The position numbers and the translations under genes are program-made. Positions 1-6,299 of a stretch of 8,315 bases of DNA are shown here, piece by piece. Origin of the DNA: Gammaproteobacteria bacterium (GTDB lineage Bacteria > Pseudomonadota > Gammaproteobacteria > Pseudomonadales > Azotimanducaceae); NCBI GenBank assembly GCA_009839405.1, contig VXPR01000226.1, forward strand, positions 1-8,315. Reading direction: 5' to 3'. The notes below the pieces were generated by a model. It was not told where the DNA came from. It ran no database searches and was given only the letters and a program-made list of their open reading frames with translations. Positions within the stretch are counted from its first letter, which is position 1; each line of letters starts with the position of its first letter.

Positions 1-914
1 TGGCGCCGTGGTTCCGCGCGCGTAACAAGCGGGTCGGGAACATCGCCGATGGGTGCCACGGACTGGATTTCCGCCGTGGTCACGGCCGCCGCCCGCACAA
101 CGACGTTGGGCGCACCTTCCACCGTCACCGCATCGAGTTCGCCCGCAAACTCCGCACCCGACGCCGGGCGAGCTTCGGGCAGCGGCGCCAACACCCGGCC
201 CATCACGTCGGCGAAGGGCGCGAAGTTGCGCGGCAAGCGCGGCGTTGCCTCGTGCAATCGAACGACGCCATCGGTGTCGGCACGCGGTGGCGGCTCTCCC
301 GCCAACATCAGGTGCAGAACCGCGCCCAGGCCATACAGGTCCGCGCGATGGTCGAGTTGCCGTCCCGCAAGCTGTTCCGGGCTCGCATACGGAACGCTCG
401 CCTGCGTCAGGTCGTCTGCCGACGAAGTCTCCCAGGCGATGCGCGCAATGCCGAAGTCGCTGAGCAATGCCGGGGATATGGCGCCGGCGCCAGGCGCATC
501 GCGAAAGAGGATGTTCTCGGGCTTTACGTCGCAATGCAGCACGCCGTTGCCGTGGGCATGGTCCAGCGCCCGAGCGATGTCGCGGACGATGCCGCGCACC
601 TCTGCGAGCGACACGCCCTGCTGCAACCGGCGCTGCAAGTTGCCGCCGGCGAGGTGCTCCATGACGACGAATGCGACGCCTTCATGGACACCGGCGTCAT
701 ACACGCTGACGATGTTGGGGTGCCGCAGGCGCCGCAGCACATCCGCCTCGCGCAGCAGTCGGTTCGCCAGCTCTTCCTGCGAGGGTTCCTCCGCGGCCTG
801 CTCCACCACCTTGACCGCCACGTCGCGGTCCATGTCCAACTGCCGCGCGAGGTACACGCGCGCCGTTCTGCCGCGCCCGATTTCGCGGCGCAGCTCGTAG
901 CCGGGAATGTTCAA
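1..914 (-). CDS. Hanks-type serine/threonine protein kinase (3' end beyond window)
   Basis: The reverse strand reads without a stop for 304 codons, from a TTG at 914 to the window edge, and encodes a bacterial Ser/Thr protein kinase that would transfer ATP phosphate to protein targets in the cytoplasm. Visible landmarks (TTG = residue 1) are the P-loop GRGRTARV (13-20), with Ala at the usual third Gly; the ATP lysine in AVKVV (K35); an alpha-C glutamate, E56; the catalytic loop HCDVKPEN (127-134); SDFG (152-155); YASPEQ (176-181); DHRADLYGLGAVL (188-200); and the late-lobe Arg in EARPAS (R249). The domain ends near 261 and a linker-like stretch follows. Any membrane or sensor part lies outside the window. 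The TTG start overlaps the stop of the upstream MORN gene (TTGA), and family homology starts right after it (IPGYELRREIG), which supports this start and translational coupling. The catalytic Arg of HRD is Cys, so this is a non-RD kinase. The long plus-strand frames here are antisense artefacts. Confidence 0.93.
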   Translation of the reverse strand, partial: MNIPGYELRREIGRGRTARVYLARQLDMDRDVAVKVVEQAAEEPSQEELANRLLREADVLRRLRHPNIVSVYDAGVHEGVAFVVMEHLAGGNLQRRLQQGVSLAEVRGIVRDIARALDHAHGNGVLHCDVKPENILFRDAPGAGAISPALLSDFGIARIAWETSSADDLTQASVPYASPEQLAGRQLDHRADLYGLGAVLHLMLAGEPPPRADTDGVVRLHEATPRLPRNFAPFADVMGRVLAPLPEARPASGAEFAGELDAVTVEGAPNVVVRAAAVTTAEIQSVAPIGDVPDPLVTRAEPRR

Positions 915-1975
915 GGCGGCAGCGTCAGCGACACCACCTCGCCCTCCACCAGCTTGCCGAGCACGACCTTGGCGTCCGCCGCCCACGCGCCGCCGTCGAT
1001 GCGCACCACGTCGCCAACGCCGTGCGCGAGCCCGTTCACGCAGGCGTCGCCGTCGAACATCCACTCGGCGCCGGCATGGGTGAGGCGACAGGCGGGACGG
1101 ACCTCGATGCGCTCAGAAGCGACGAGGCTGTTCTGCACCCAGTATTCGAAAAAGCGCTCCCCCTCCGGCGTCTCCTTGACGCCGGCCCCATGCGGACTAC
1201 CGGCGGCAAAGTGGCCCCGATAGAGCGTGCCGTCGCGCCAATGCAGATAGCCGAAACCGTTGCGCTGGTCGCTGGCGAAGGCACCGACATAGCGGTTGCC
1301 GTTGGGCCATGTGAGATCGCCGTGGCCGTGGCGGGTGCCGGCGGCGTATTCGCCGCGGTAGCTCCAGCCATCCGGGCGGGTGTATTCACCAACGCCGTGC
1401 GGCAATCCCTCGCGCACGCCGCCTTCGTAGCGGCTGCCGTTGCTCCACTCATGCACCCCCTGGCCGGTGCGTTCGCCAGCCACGAAGTCGCCCTCATACA
1501 TATCGCCATTGGCGAAGGTGTAAGTGCCCTTGCCGGTCATGGCATTGGCGACGAAAGCGCCGTCGTAGACATCCCCGTTCGCGAGCTTGAAGACGCCTTG
1601 GCCGTGGCGGCGCCCGTCGACGAACTCGCCTTCGTATTCGCGACCATCGGCCCAGGTGAAGGTGCCGACGCCATGCATGCGGTCCGCGCGATAGCCACCG
1701 ACATAGCGATGGCCATCCGCCCAGACGTACTCCCCCTGGCCCGACTTCACGCCATCGACGATCTCGCCGACATAGGTATCGCCGTTCGACAGGGTTTGCC
1801 GCACCGTCGCCGCGAGCGCCGGCACAAGCGCGGCAAGGCAGACGAGAGCAGTGATACAGTGGCGGATTCTCCGCTTGCCGGGCAGGATGCCATGCGAATC
1901 GAACCGCTCGACTCGACTCTTGGCGCGGTGGTGCGCGATGTCGATCTCGCCACGATCGACGACGAGGCGTTCCAT
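911..1975 (-). CDS. Secreted or envelope MORN-repeat protein
   Basis: The protein has a signal-peptide-like segment (KRRIRHCITALVCLAALVPA, then LAATV). Nine consecutive 23-residue MORN repeats follow, each of the form NG/DG-x-x-Y-x-G-x-F-x-x-G-x-x-x-G-x-G-x-x-x-x. The C-terminal domain of about 84 residues has two cysteines (C296, C312 counted from 1975) and one degenerate MORN-like unit (NGLAHGVGDV). MORN repeats form elongated beta-hairpin stacks, known in lipid or protein binding; the ligand here is unknown. The signal segment points to export. The start is uncertain. The nearest in-frame ATG is at 1975, inside the divergent dioxygenase gene, and would leave about 33 residues before the hydrophobic segment. 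A more natural start near 1885 would need CTG or ATC. No good ribosome binding site precedes either. The stop (911-913) overlaps the kinase TTG, so the two genes are probably co-translated and may share a function. Confidence 0.85.
   Translation of the reverse strand: MERLVVDRGEIDIAHHRAKSRVERFDSHGILPGKRRIRHCITALVCLAALVPALAATVRQTLSNGDTYVGEIVDGVKSGQGEYVWADGHRYVGGYRADRMHGVGTFTWADGREYEGEFVDGRRHGQGVFKLANGDVYDGAFVANAMTGKGTYTFANGDMYEGDFVAGERTGQGVHEWSNGSRYEGGVREGLPHGVGEYTRPDGWSYRGEYAAGTRHGHGDLTWPNGNRYVGAFASDQRNGFGYLHWRDGTLYRGHFAAGSPHGAGVKETPEGERFFEYWVQNSLVASERIEVRPACRLTHAGAEWMFDGDACVNGLAHGVGDVVRIDGGAWAADAKVVLGKLVEGEVVSLTLPP
1166..1786 (-). repeat. Nine tandem 69-bp units encoding MORN repeats
   Basis: Nine contiguous 23-codon units with no gaps. 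In order they begin NGDTY, DGHRY, DGREY, NGDVY, NGDMY, NGSRY, DGWSY, NGNRY and DGTLY. A tenth begins (EGERFFEYW) and then degenerates. The register is exact at the protein level while the codons have diverged, so this is a mature protein repeat rather than a recent DNA duplication. Confidence 0.9.
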
Positions 1976-2758
1976 CGCATCGAAGCTGCCTGGCACGAAC
2001 ATGCGGTGTTGCTGTTTCCGAGTCAGCACCTTAGCGATGCCGATCATATCTCGTTCACGCGCCGTTTCGGGCGGCTGGAGATGGGCCTCAAGCGCACCGC
2101 CAAGGTGAGGGTCACCAAACTCGGCCGCATGTCCAACGTCGACAAGGACGGCAGGGTGGTCGACACCAATGCCCTGCAAGCGCGCTTCCAACGCGGCAAC
2201 CAGCAGTGGCATTCGGACAGTTCCTACAAGCGCGTCGGCGCGAAGGCATCGATCCTCGCCGCCCACGTGGTGCCGGAAAGCGGCGGCGAGACCGAGTGGG
2301 CGGACCTACGCGCCGCCTGGGATGCCTTGGACGGCACGATGCAGGACTGGCTCAAGGACAAGCAAGCGGTGCACAGCTATCGCTTCAGCCATGCCTGGCA
2401 CGGCGGCCTTGAACTCTTGAGCGAGGCCGAACTCGACCATCTGCCGCCGGTGGTGCATCCACTCATGCGCATCCACCCGGCCACCGAGCGCCCCAACCTC
2501 TTCGTGGGTCGCCACGCCAGCCACATCGTCGGCGAGGATCTGGAGGAGTCGCGACGCCTGCTCCGGCGGCTGACCACGGAAGCCGGCCAGCCACCGAGGA
2601 CCTGGAAGCACCGCTGGCAGCCCGGCGACATCGTCATCTGGGACAACCGCTGCGTGCTGCATCGCGGTCACCCCTGGCCCGCGGACCAAGCCCGGGTTAT
2701 GGCACGCTCCACCGTTGCCGGCGAGGATGCCGACAACGAATGGGCAATGGCGGACTGA
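1892..2758 (+). CDS. TauD/TfdA-family Fe(II)/2-oxoglutarate-dependent dioxygenase
   Basis: This 288-residue protein has the normal length and order of the TauD/TfdA family. Those enzymes couple oxidative decarboxylation of 2-oxoglutarate to substrate hydroxylation at a mononuclear Fe(II). The iron ligands are H107-x-D109 (QQWHSDSSY) and H257 (NRCVLHRG). R268 and R272 (QARVMARSTV) sit 11 and 15 residues after the distal His, the same spacing as the 2-oxoglutarate/substrate arginines of TauD (H255, R266, R270). The N-terminus (IEPLDSTLGAVVRDVDL) is typical. The ATG at 1892 is preceded by a short GGCAGGA. The open frame extends a further 290 codons upstream, but that part is antisense to the MORN gene and is not believed. 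It begins the plus-strand operon, with one base between its stop and the next ATG. The substrate (sulfonate, aryloxyacid, carnitine-like or other) cannot be told from sequence alone. Confidence 0.93.
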   Translation: MRIEPLDSTLGAVVRDVDLATIDDEAFHRIEAAWHEHAVLLFPSQHLSDADHISFTRRFGRLEMGLKRTAKVRVTKLGRMSNVDKDGRVVDTNALQARFQRGNQQWHSDSSYKRVGAKASILAAHVVPESGGETEWADLRAAWDALDGTMQDWLKDKQAVHSYRFSHAWHGGLELLSEAELDHLPPVVHPLMRIHPATERPNLFVGRHASHIVGEDLEESRRLLRRLTTEAGQPPRTWKHRWQPGDIVIWDNRCVLHRGHPWPADQARVMARSTVAGEDADNEWAMAD

Positions 2759-2759
2759 C

Positions 2760-3956
2760 ATGACCCAGGCAAGCGAACTGGCCGAGTTCCGCAGCGACAC
2801 CCGCGCTTGGCTGGCGGCAAACTGCCCAGACGGCGTGCGCGGCCCAGGCCCGATTCCGTGGGGCAGCCGCGAGCAGGCGCTCGATGAAGACACACGGCTT
2901 TGGCTCGATCGCATGGCAGAGCGCGGCTGGACCGTCCCGTCATGGCCCAAGCGCTACGGCGGCGACGAGCTGACCCGCGAGCAGTATCGAGTCCTCATCG
3001 AGGAACTCGGACGCATCGCCGCCCGCCCTCCCCTCACCGGCCGCGGCGTCAACTACATCGGCCCCACATTGCTCGAATACGGCACCGACGCGCAGAAGGA
3101 GCGCTGGCTGCCCGGGATCGCCCGCGGCGAAGGCGGCTGGGCCATGGGCTATTCCGAACCGGGCGCGGGATCGGACCTTGCGAGCCTGGCCACCCGCGCC
3201 GTGCGCGACGGCGACCGCCTCGTGCTGAACGGCCGCAAGGTCTGGACCTCGGACGCGATGGAGGCCGACTACATATTTGTGCTGGCCCGCACCTCGCCCG
3301 ACAAGCCCAAGCACCTCGGCATCAGCCTCGTGCTGGTGGACATGCACCAGCCCGGCGTGATTGTCCGTCCCATCCGCCTCATCTCCGGCGCCTCGCCCTT
3401 CAACGAGACCCTGTTCGAGGACGCCGAGGCCAATGCGGACGACATCGTCGGCGGCATGGACAACGGCTGGACGGTGGGCAAGCGCCTGCTGCAGTTCGAG
3501 CGTTCCACCCACGCCGGCATCAACACCTCCGGCTCCCAAGGCGGTCGGGACGACGACAACCGCCTCGCCGAGCGCATGATCGCCCAGGTGGGCCTTGATG
3601 GCGGCGGTCGCATGGCGCACGCCGGGCTTCGCCGTCGTCTCATCGCCTGCCGGGTCAACGACCACGCCCAGCGCCTAACCCGCCAGCGCGTGATCGAGGA
3701 GACTTCGGCCCGGGCGCCGGGCTTCGCCTCCTCAGCCGTCAAGCTCACCGGTGCCGTCAATACCCAGGTGTCGCAAGAACTGCTGCTGGACGCGATGGGC
3801 CTCGCCGGGATCGGCTGGAGCGGCGAGGCATTCGCCGACGACGATCTCGAAGCCACCCGCGACTGGCTCCGCCAAAAGGCCCTGACCATCGCCGGCGGCA
3901 CGTTGGAAGTGCAACTCAACATTATCGCCAAGCGAGTGCTTCGCCTGCCGGACTGA
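2760..3956 (+). CDS. Acyl-CoA dehydrogenase family flavoprotein
   Basis: This 398-residue protein would oxidise an acyl-CoA to the 2,3-enoyl-CoA using FAD, passing electrons to electron-transfer flavoprotein. Family landmarks in order are an alpha-helical N-domain with GWTVPSWPKRYGG (56-68); the middle beta domain with AMGYSEPGAGSDLASL (128-143) and GRKVWTSDA (158-166), which contact flavin and substrate; and the C-terminal helical domain ending GGTLEVQLNIIAKRVLRLPD. At the position of the MCAD catalytic Glu (YEGT) this protein has AGGT, so the base is elsewhere or lost. Some ACAD subfamilies do use other positions or work as heteromers. The start is the ATG at 2760, one base after the dioxygenase stop (TGACATG), which implies coupled translation; in-frame codons upstream lie inside that gene. 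Its C-terminal half resembles the partial dehydrogenase at the right edge, including RPIRLISG and IIAKRVLxLPD. The acyl substrate is unknown. Confidence 0.93.
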   Translation: MTQASELAEFRSDTRAWLAANCPDGVRGPGPIPWGSREQALDEDTRLWLDRMAERGWTVPSWPKRYGGDELTREQYRVLIEELGRIAARPPLTGRGVNYIGPTLLEYGTDAQKERWLPGIARGEGGWAMGYSEPGAGSDLASLATRAVRDGDRLVLNGRKVWTSDAMEADYIFVLARTSPDKPKHLGISLVLVDMHQPGVIVRPIRLISGASPFNETLFEDAEANADDIVGGMDNGWTVGKRLLQFERSTHAGINTSGSQGGRDDDNRLAERMIAQVGLDGGGRMAHAGLRRRLIACRVNDHAQRLTRQRVIEETSARAPGFASSAVKLTGAVNTQVSQELLLDAMGLAGIGWSGEAFADDDLEATRDWLRQKALTIAGGTLEVQLNIIAKRVLRLPD

Positions 3957-4009
3957 CCCCCCCCTCAACCCGGGAGGCGCGAGGGGCCGCACCGCGCTGG
4001 AGGAGCCGC

Positions 4010-4017
4010 AAGGAGGA
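4010..4017 (+). promoter_or_regulatory. Strong Shine-Dalgarno site (AAGGAGGA) for the 81-residue gene
   Basis: AAGGAGGA lies seven bases before the ATG at 4025 and is close to the full anti-16S complement. It is the best ribosome binding site in the window and the main evidence that this small frame is translated. A second weaker GGAGGAG lies a few bases upstream. Confidence 0.75.
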
Positions 4018-4024
4018 TCTGCCG

Positions 4025-4270
4025 ATGAAACCCCTAACCGACGCAGTCGCCTTTCTCGAAGAAGGCAACTGGGAAGCTGCCCACGGCATCGTCCAGGCCG
4101 ACGACACCAAACTCGGCGCCTGGGCGCACGGCATCGTCCACATGCTAGAGGGCGACCGTCGCAACGCCGGCTATTGGTACGGCCGCGCCGGTCGAGAACT
4201 ACCGAGCCAGGAACGCATTGCCGACGAAATCGCCGCATTGAAGGCGGATCTGGACGCGGGTTCCTCCTAA
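4025..4270 (+). CDS. Small conserved-looking hypothetical protein, 81 aa
   Basis: An acidic, helical, soluble-looking protein of 81 residues with no signal peptide or membrane segment. Visible features are EEGNWEAAHGIVQ (helix-turn-helix-like, TPR-flavoured), then AHGIVHMLEGDRRNAGYWYGRAGRE, then an amphipathic C-terminal helix (RIADEIAALKADLDAG). The H-x-x-x-H-x-x-EGD-x-x-NA-x-YWY-x-RAG signature is, from memory, shared by short uncharacterised bacterial proteins, some compared with TPR-like helical pairs. No function is assigned. Translation is supported by the strong AAGGAGGA site seven bases upstream. It lies in the same direction as the dehydrogenase (68-base gap) and the hydrolase (39-base gap), so it is probably part of the operon. 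The competing reverse-strand frames here have no recognisable domain. Confidence 0.82.
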   Translation: MKPLTDAVAFLEEGNWEAAHGIVQADDTKLGAWAHGIVHMLEGDRRNAGYWYGRAGRELPSQERIADEIAALKADLDAGSS

Positions 4271-4309
4271 CACAAAGCTCGCCTGAGATTGCCCAAACGG
4301 GGTTCGACG

Positions 4310-5422
4310 ATGGAAATCCACGGGTGGTGCGATGAACGGTTTGGCGCACTGCGCGAGTGCTTCGAGCGCAACTTCACCGACCGCAGCGATGTTGGCGCGA
4401 GCTTCGCGGCAACGCTGGAGGGCGAGTACGTCGTCGATCTCTGGGGTGGACATCTCGACGCCGCCAGAACGTCGCCGTGGCAGGAAGACACCATCGTGTG
4501 CGCCTTTTCGGTGACCAAGACGATGACCGCCCTCGCAGCTCTCGTGCTGGTTGACCGTGGCGAACTGCGCCTTACCGACCGAGTCACCCGATACTGGCCC
4601 GAGTACGGTCAGCACGGCAAGGAGGCCACCGAGGTGCGTCAGTTCCTGGCCCACACCGCTGGCGTGCCAGCGTTTGCCGAGCGGCTCAGCCATGCAGACC
4701 TCTACGACTGGGACCGCATCATTGGCGTGCTTGAGCGGCAATCGCCGAGGTGGCCGCCGGGTGAGCGGTGCGTTTACCACGGTCTCACGTACGGCTTCCT
4801 CGTCGGGGAAATCGTGCGCCGCGTCGCCGGCATGTCACTGGGGGCGTTCTTCGCCGAACACGTCGCCACGCCGCTGAGAGCGGATTACCACATCGGCCTC
4901 GATGCCGCCCACTTCGACCGCACAGGCGACATGGTACTGGTCACGCCAATGCCTGAGAGGCTGGCGAGGGAGCTGCACCGGTACCACGGAGCCGTGCCGG
5001 ACATGGTGCCGCCCACCACCAACACCTCGGATTTCCGTCGGGCGGAACTCCCCGCCGTCAACGGCCATGGCAACGCGCGCTCCGTCGTACGCGTGCAGAC
5101 GGTCGTTGCCAACGGAGGCACCGCATTCGGCGTCAAGCTCCTTGCGCCCGCTACCGTCGAGCAAATCTTCAGCGAGGAGCATGTCCTTGAGGCAATGGGC
5201 GCGCGTCAGGGCGTCGGCTATGCGCTGAGCGGCCTGTTCGCAAGACAAATGCCGAAGGGTGTCAGGAGCAGCTATTGGTTCGGCGCCGGTGGTTCGACGG
5301 TGCTGCTCGATCATACGAACCGCGCATGCATGTCTTACGTGATGAATGGGATGGACCTCAATATGCCGCGAGACAGGCGTGCGTCGAGCCTGACGCGTGC
5401 GTTCTACGAGGGGCTTCGCTAG
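4310..5422 (+). CDS. Beta-lactamase-fold serine hydrolase/esterase (class C, EstB-like)
   Basis: A 370-residue member of the beta-lactamase-related (Pfam Beta-lactamase, EstB-type) serine hydrolases, which mostly act as esterases or on unknown amides or lactones rather than as antibiotic-resistance enzymes. The nucleophile motif is S67-V-T-K70 (CAFSVTKTM). The Tyr motif is Y156-H-G (YHGLTYGFLVGEIVRR). The third conserved box is represented by FGAGGS (324-329), and NGHGN (251-255) lies before it. There is no signal peptide, so a cytoplasmic enzyme is likely, unlike secreted beta-lactamases. The ATG at 4310 is chosen because the family begins MxIHGxCDxRF. A TTG seven codons upstream is possible but lacks family support, and no clear ribosome binding site is seen. 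Its place downstream of dioxygenase and acyl-CoA dehydrogenase genes fits a role in hydrolysing an ester intermediate or substrate, but this is inference from context. Confidence 0.9.
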   Translation: MEIHGWCDERFGALRECFERNFTDRSDVGASFAATLEGEYVVDLWGGHLDAARTSPWQEDTIVCAFSVTKTMTALAALVLVDRGELRLTDRVTRYWPEYGQHGKEATEVRQFLAHTAGVPAFAERLSHADLYDWDRIIGVLERQSPRWPPGERCVYHGLTYGFLVGEIVRRVAGMSLGAFFAEHVATPLRADYHIGLDAAHFDRTGDMVLVTPMPERLARELHRYHGAVPDMVPPTTNTSDFRRAELPAVNGHGNARSVVRVQTVVANGGTAFGVKLLAPATVEQIFSEEHVLEAMGARQGVGYALSGLFARQMPKGVRSSYWFGAGGSTVLLDHTNRACMSYVMNGMDLNMPRDRRASSLTRAFYEGLR

Positions 5423-5476
5423 CTTCCCTCTGTTCCGCACTACACTGCCCCCTGGGGGACCACATGGAAACGTCGT

Positions 5477-5481
5477 GGAGG
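5477..5481 (+). promoter_or_regulatory. Ribosome binding site GGAGG for the Rieske oxygenase
   Basis: GGAGG lies seven bases before the ATG at 5489. It supports this ATG as the true start of the oxygenase, upstream of the first frameshift, rather than later start codons in the second frame. Confidence 0.6.
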
Positions 5482-5599
5482 CAGCCAAATGGCTAGGAAA
5501 GTCGTCGACCACACCGGCGATGGCGGCGGCAACTCCAGCTTCAGCAAGGAGCGCTACGTCAGTACAGATTGGATGGAGCGCGAGTGGCAGCGGGTCTGG

Positions 5600-5604
5600 A
5601 CCGT
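5600..5604 (+). other. Frameshift site 1 in the Rieske gene (one-base loss)
   Basis: The codons GTC TGG ACC end the first frame, and CGT TGC TGG continues the family sequence one base earlier. Restoring a single C (ACC CGT) gives an uninterrupted VWTRCWLLAG, matching the WxRxW pattern common at this position. The loss would be in a run of three Cs, a typical indel spot. Confidence 0.8.
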
Positions 5605-6288
5605 TGCTGGCTCTTGGCCGGCCTCGAGAGCGACCTCGAAAGACCCGGCGACTATTTCGTCTTTGAACTCGGTCGAGAGCAGATTCTGGTCACCCGTGGT
5701 TCCGACGCCATCGTCAGGGCCTTCTACAACGTCTGTCAACACAGGGGCAATCGTCTCGTCAGACAGGAGCGGGGCCACGCCAACAGCTTCCGCTGTGGCT
5801 ATCACGCCTGGACCTACGCCACAGACGGCCGGCTCACCGCTGTTCCGCACAGGGAAGAGTTCGCAAGCCTCCCCTGTGCCGAGCGCTCGCTGCGCCCCGT
5901 CCATTGCGCCGTGTGGGATGGCTTCGTGTTCGTCTGCATGGCCGAGGACCCACCGACGCTCGAGGAATATCTGGGCCCGCTTCCGGAAATGCTTGCGCCC
6001 TATCGCTTCCGCAACATGACGGTTACTCAGGATCAGACGGTACACCACCGATGCAACTGGAAGGCCGTCGTGGACAACTTCAGCGAGCTGTACCACGTCG
6101 ACTTCCTGCATCCCCAGCATCGGCAGATGGTCGACTGCAGCAACGACGCGGTTCATCTGCTCGACAACGGCCACAGCGGCGTGCAGGTGAAGGGCGCAAC
6201 CGTCAATCCGCGCTTTCCCATCCCGGACAAGCCTACCGACCTGCAGCGCGGCCAACTCGAAAATCTCGGGCTCGATCCGGCGGACTTC

Positions 6289-6299
6289 AAACGGCCGAG
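6289..6299 (+). other. Frameshift site 2 in the Rieske gene (one-base gain)
   Basis: The second frame reads GAC TTC AAA and then fails. Removing the C at 6292 gives AAA GGC CGA GTG CTC, that is DFKGRVLDVRRAV, and the remaining C-terminal domain stays open to the TAG at 6818-6820. This gain exactly compensates the upstream loss. Confidence 0.8.

Noticed and set aside
49..1223. Long plus-strand open frames (49-900 and 252-1223)
   Set aside because: They are antisense to the kinase and MORN genes, are rich in Arg/Ser/Pro or otherwise low-complexity, have no recognisable domain, and arise from GC-rich codon bias on the other strand.
1851..1860. GATACA in GTGATACAGT as a -10 box for the dioxygenase gene
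   Set aside because: I found no matching -35 element at 16-18 bases, and promoter calls by eye are unreliable in this composition.
1022..1891. A 290-residue N-terminal extension of the TauD-family protein, or a fusion
   Set aside because: This part is the mirror of the MORN repeats, which have a clear 23-residue periodicity on the minus strand. TauD homology begins exactly at the ATG at 1892.
1976..2266. Extension of the MORN gene to an ATG at 2266
   Set aside because: The added residues are antisense to conserved TauD sequence, show no MORN or other domain, and would bury the signal peptide.
2306..2950. Reverse-strand frame of 214 codons across the dioxygenase/dehydrogenase junction
   Set aside because: No family features. 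It overlaps two well-supported genes and spans their junction.
3957..3997. Eight-C run after the dehydrogenase stop, and a GCGCG/CGCGC hairpin (3977-3981 with 3993-3997) as a terminator
   Set aside because: The stem is only five base pairs, there is no T tract, and a strong ribosome binding site follows at once, so readthrough is expected.
5448..5458. CCCCCTGGGGG inverted repeat before the Rieske gene as an operator or terminator
   Set aside because: The loop is a single base and would not form a stable hairpin. No second half-site or T tract is present, so it may be chance in GC-rich DNA.
5464..5496. Ten-codon upstream frame overlapping the Rieske start as a leader peptide
   Set aside because: It is too short to distinguish from chance, shows no attenuator structure and no run of regulatory codons.
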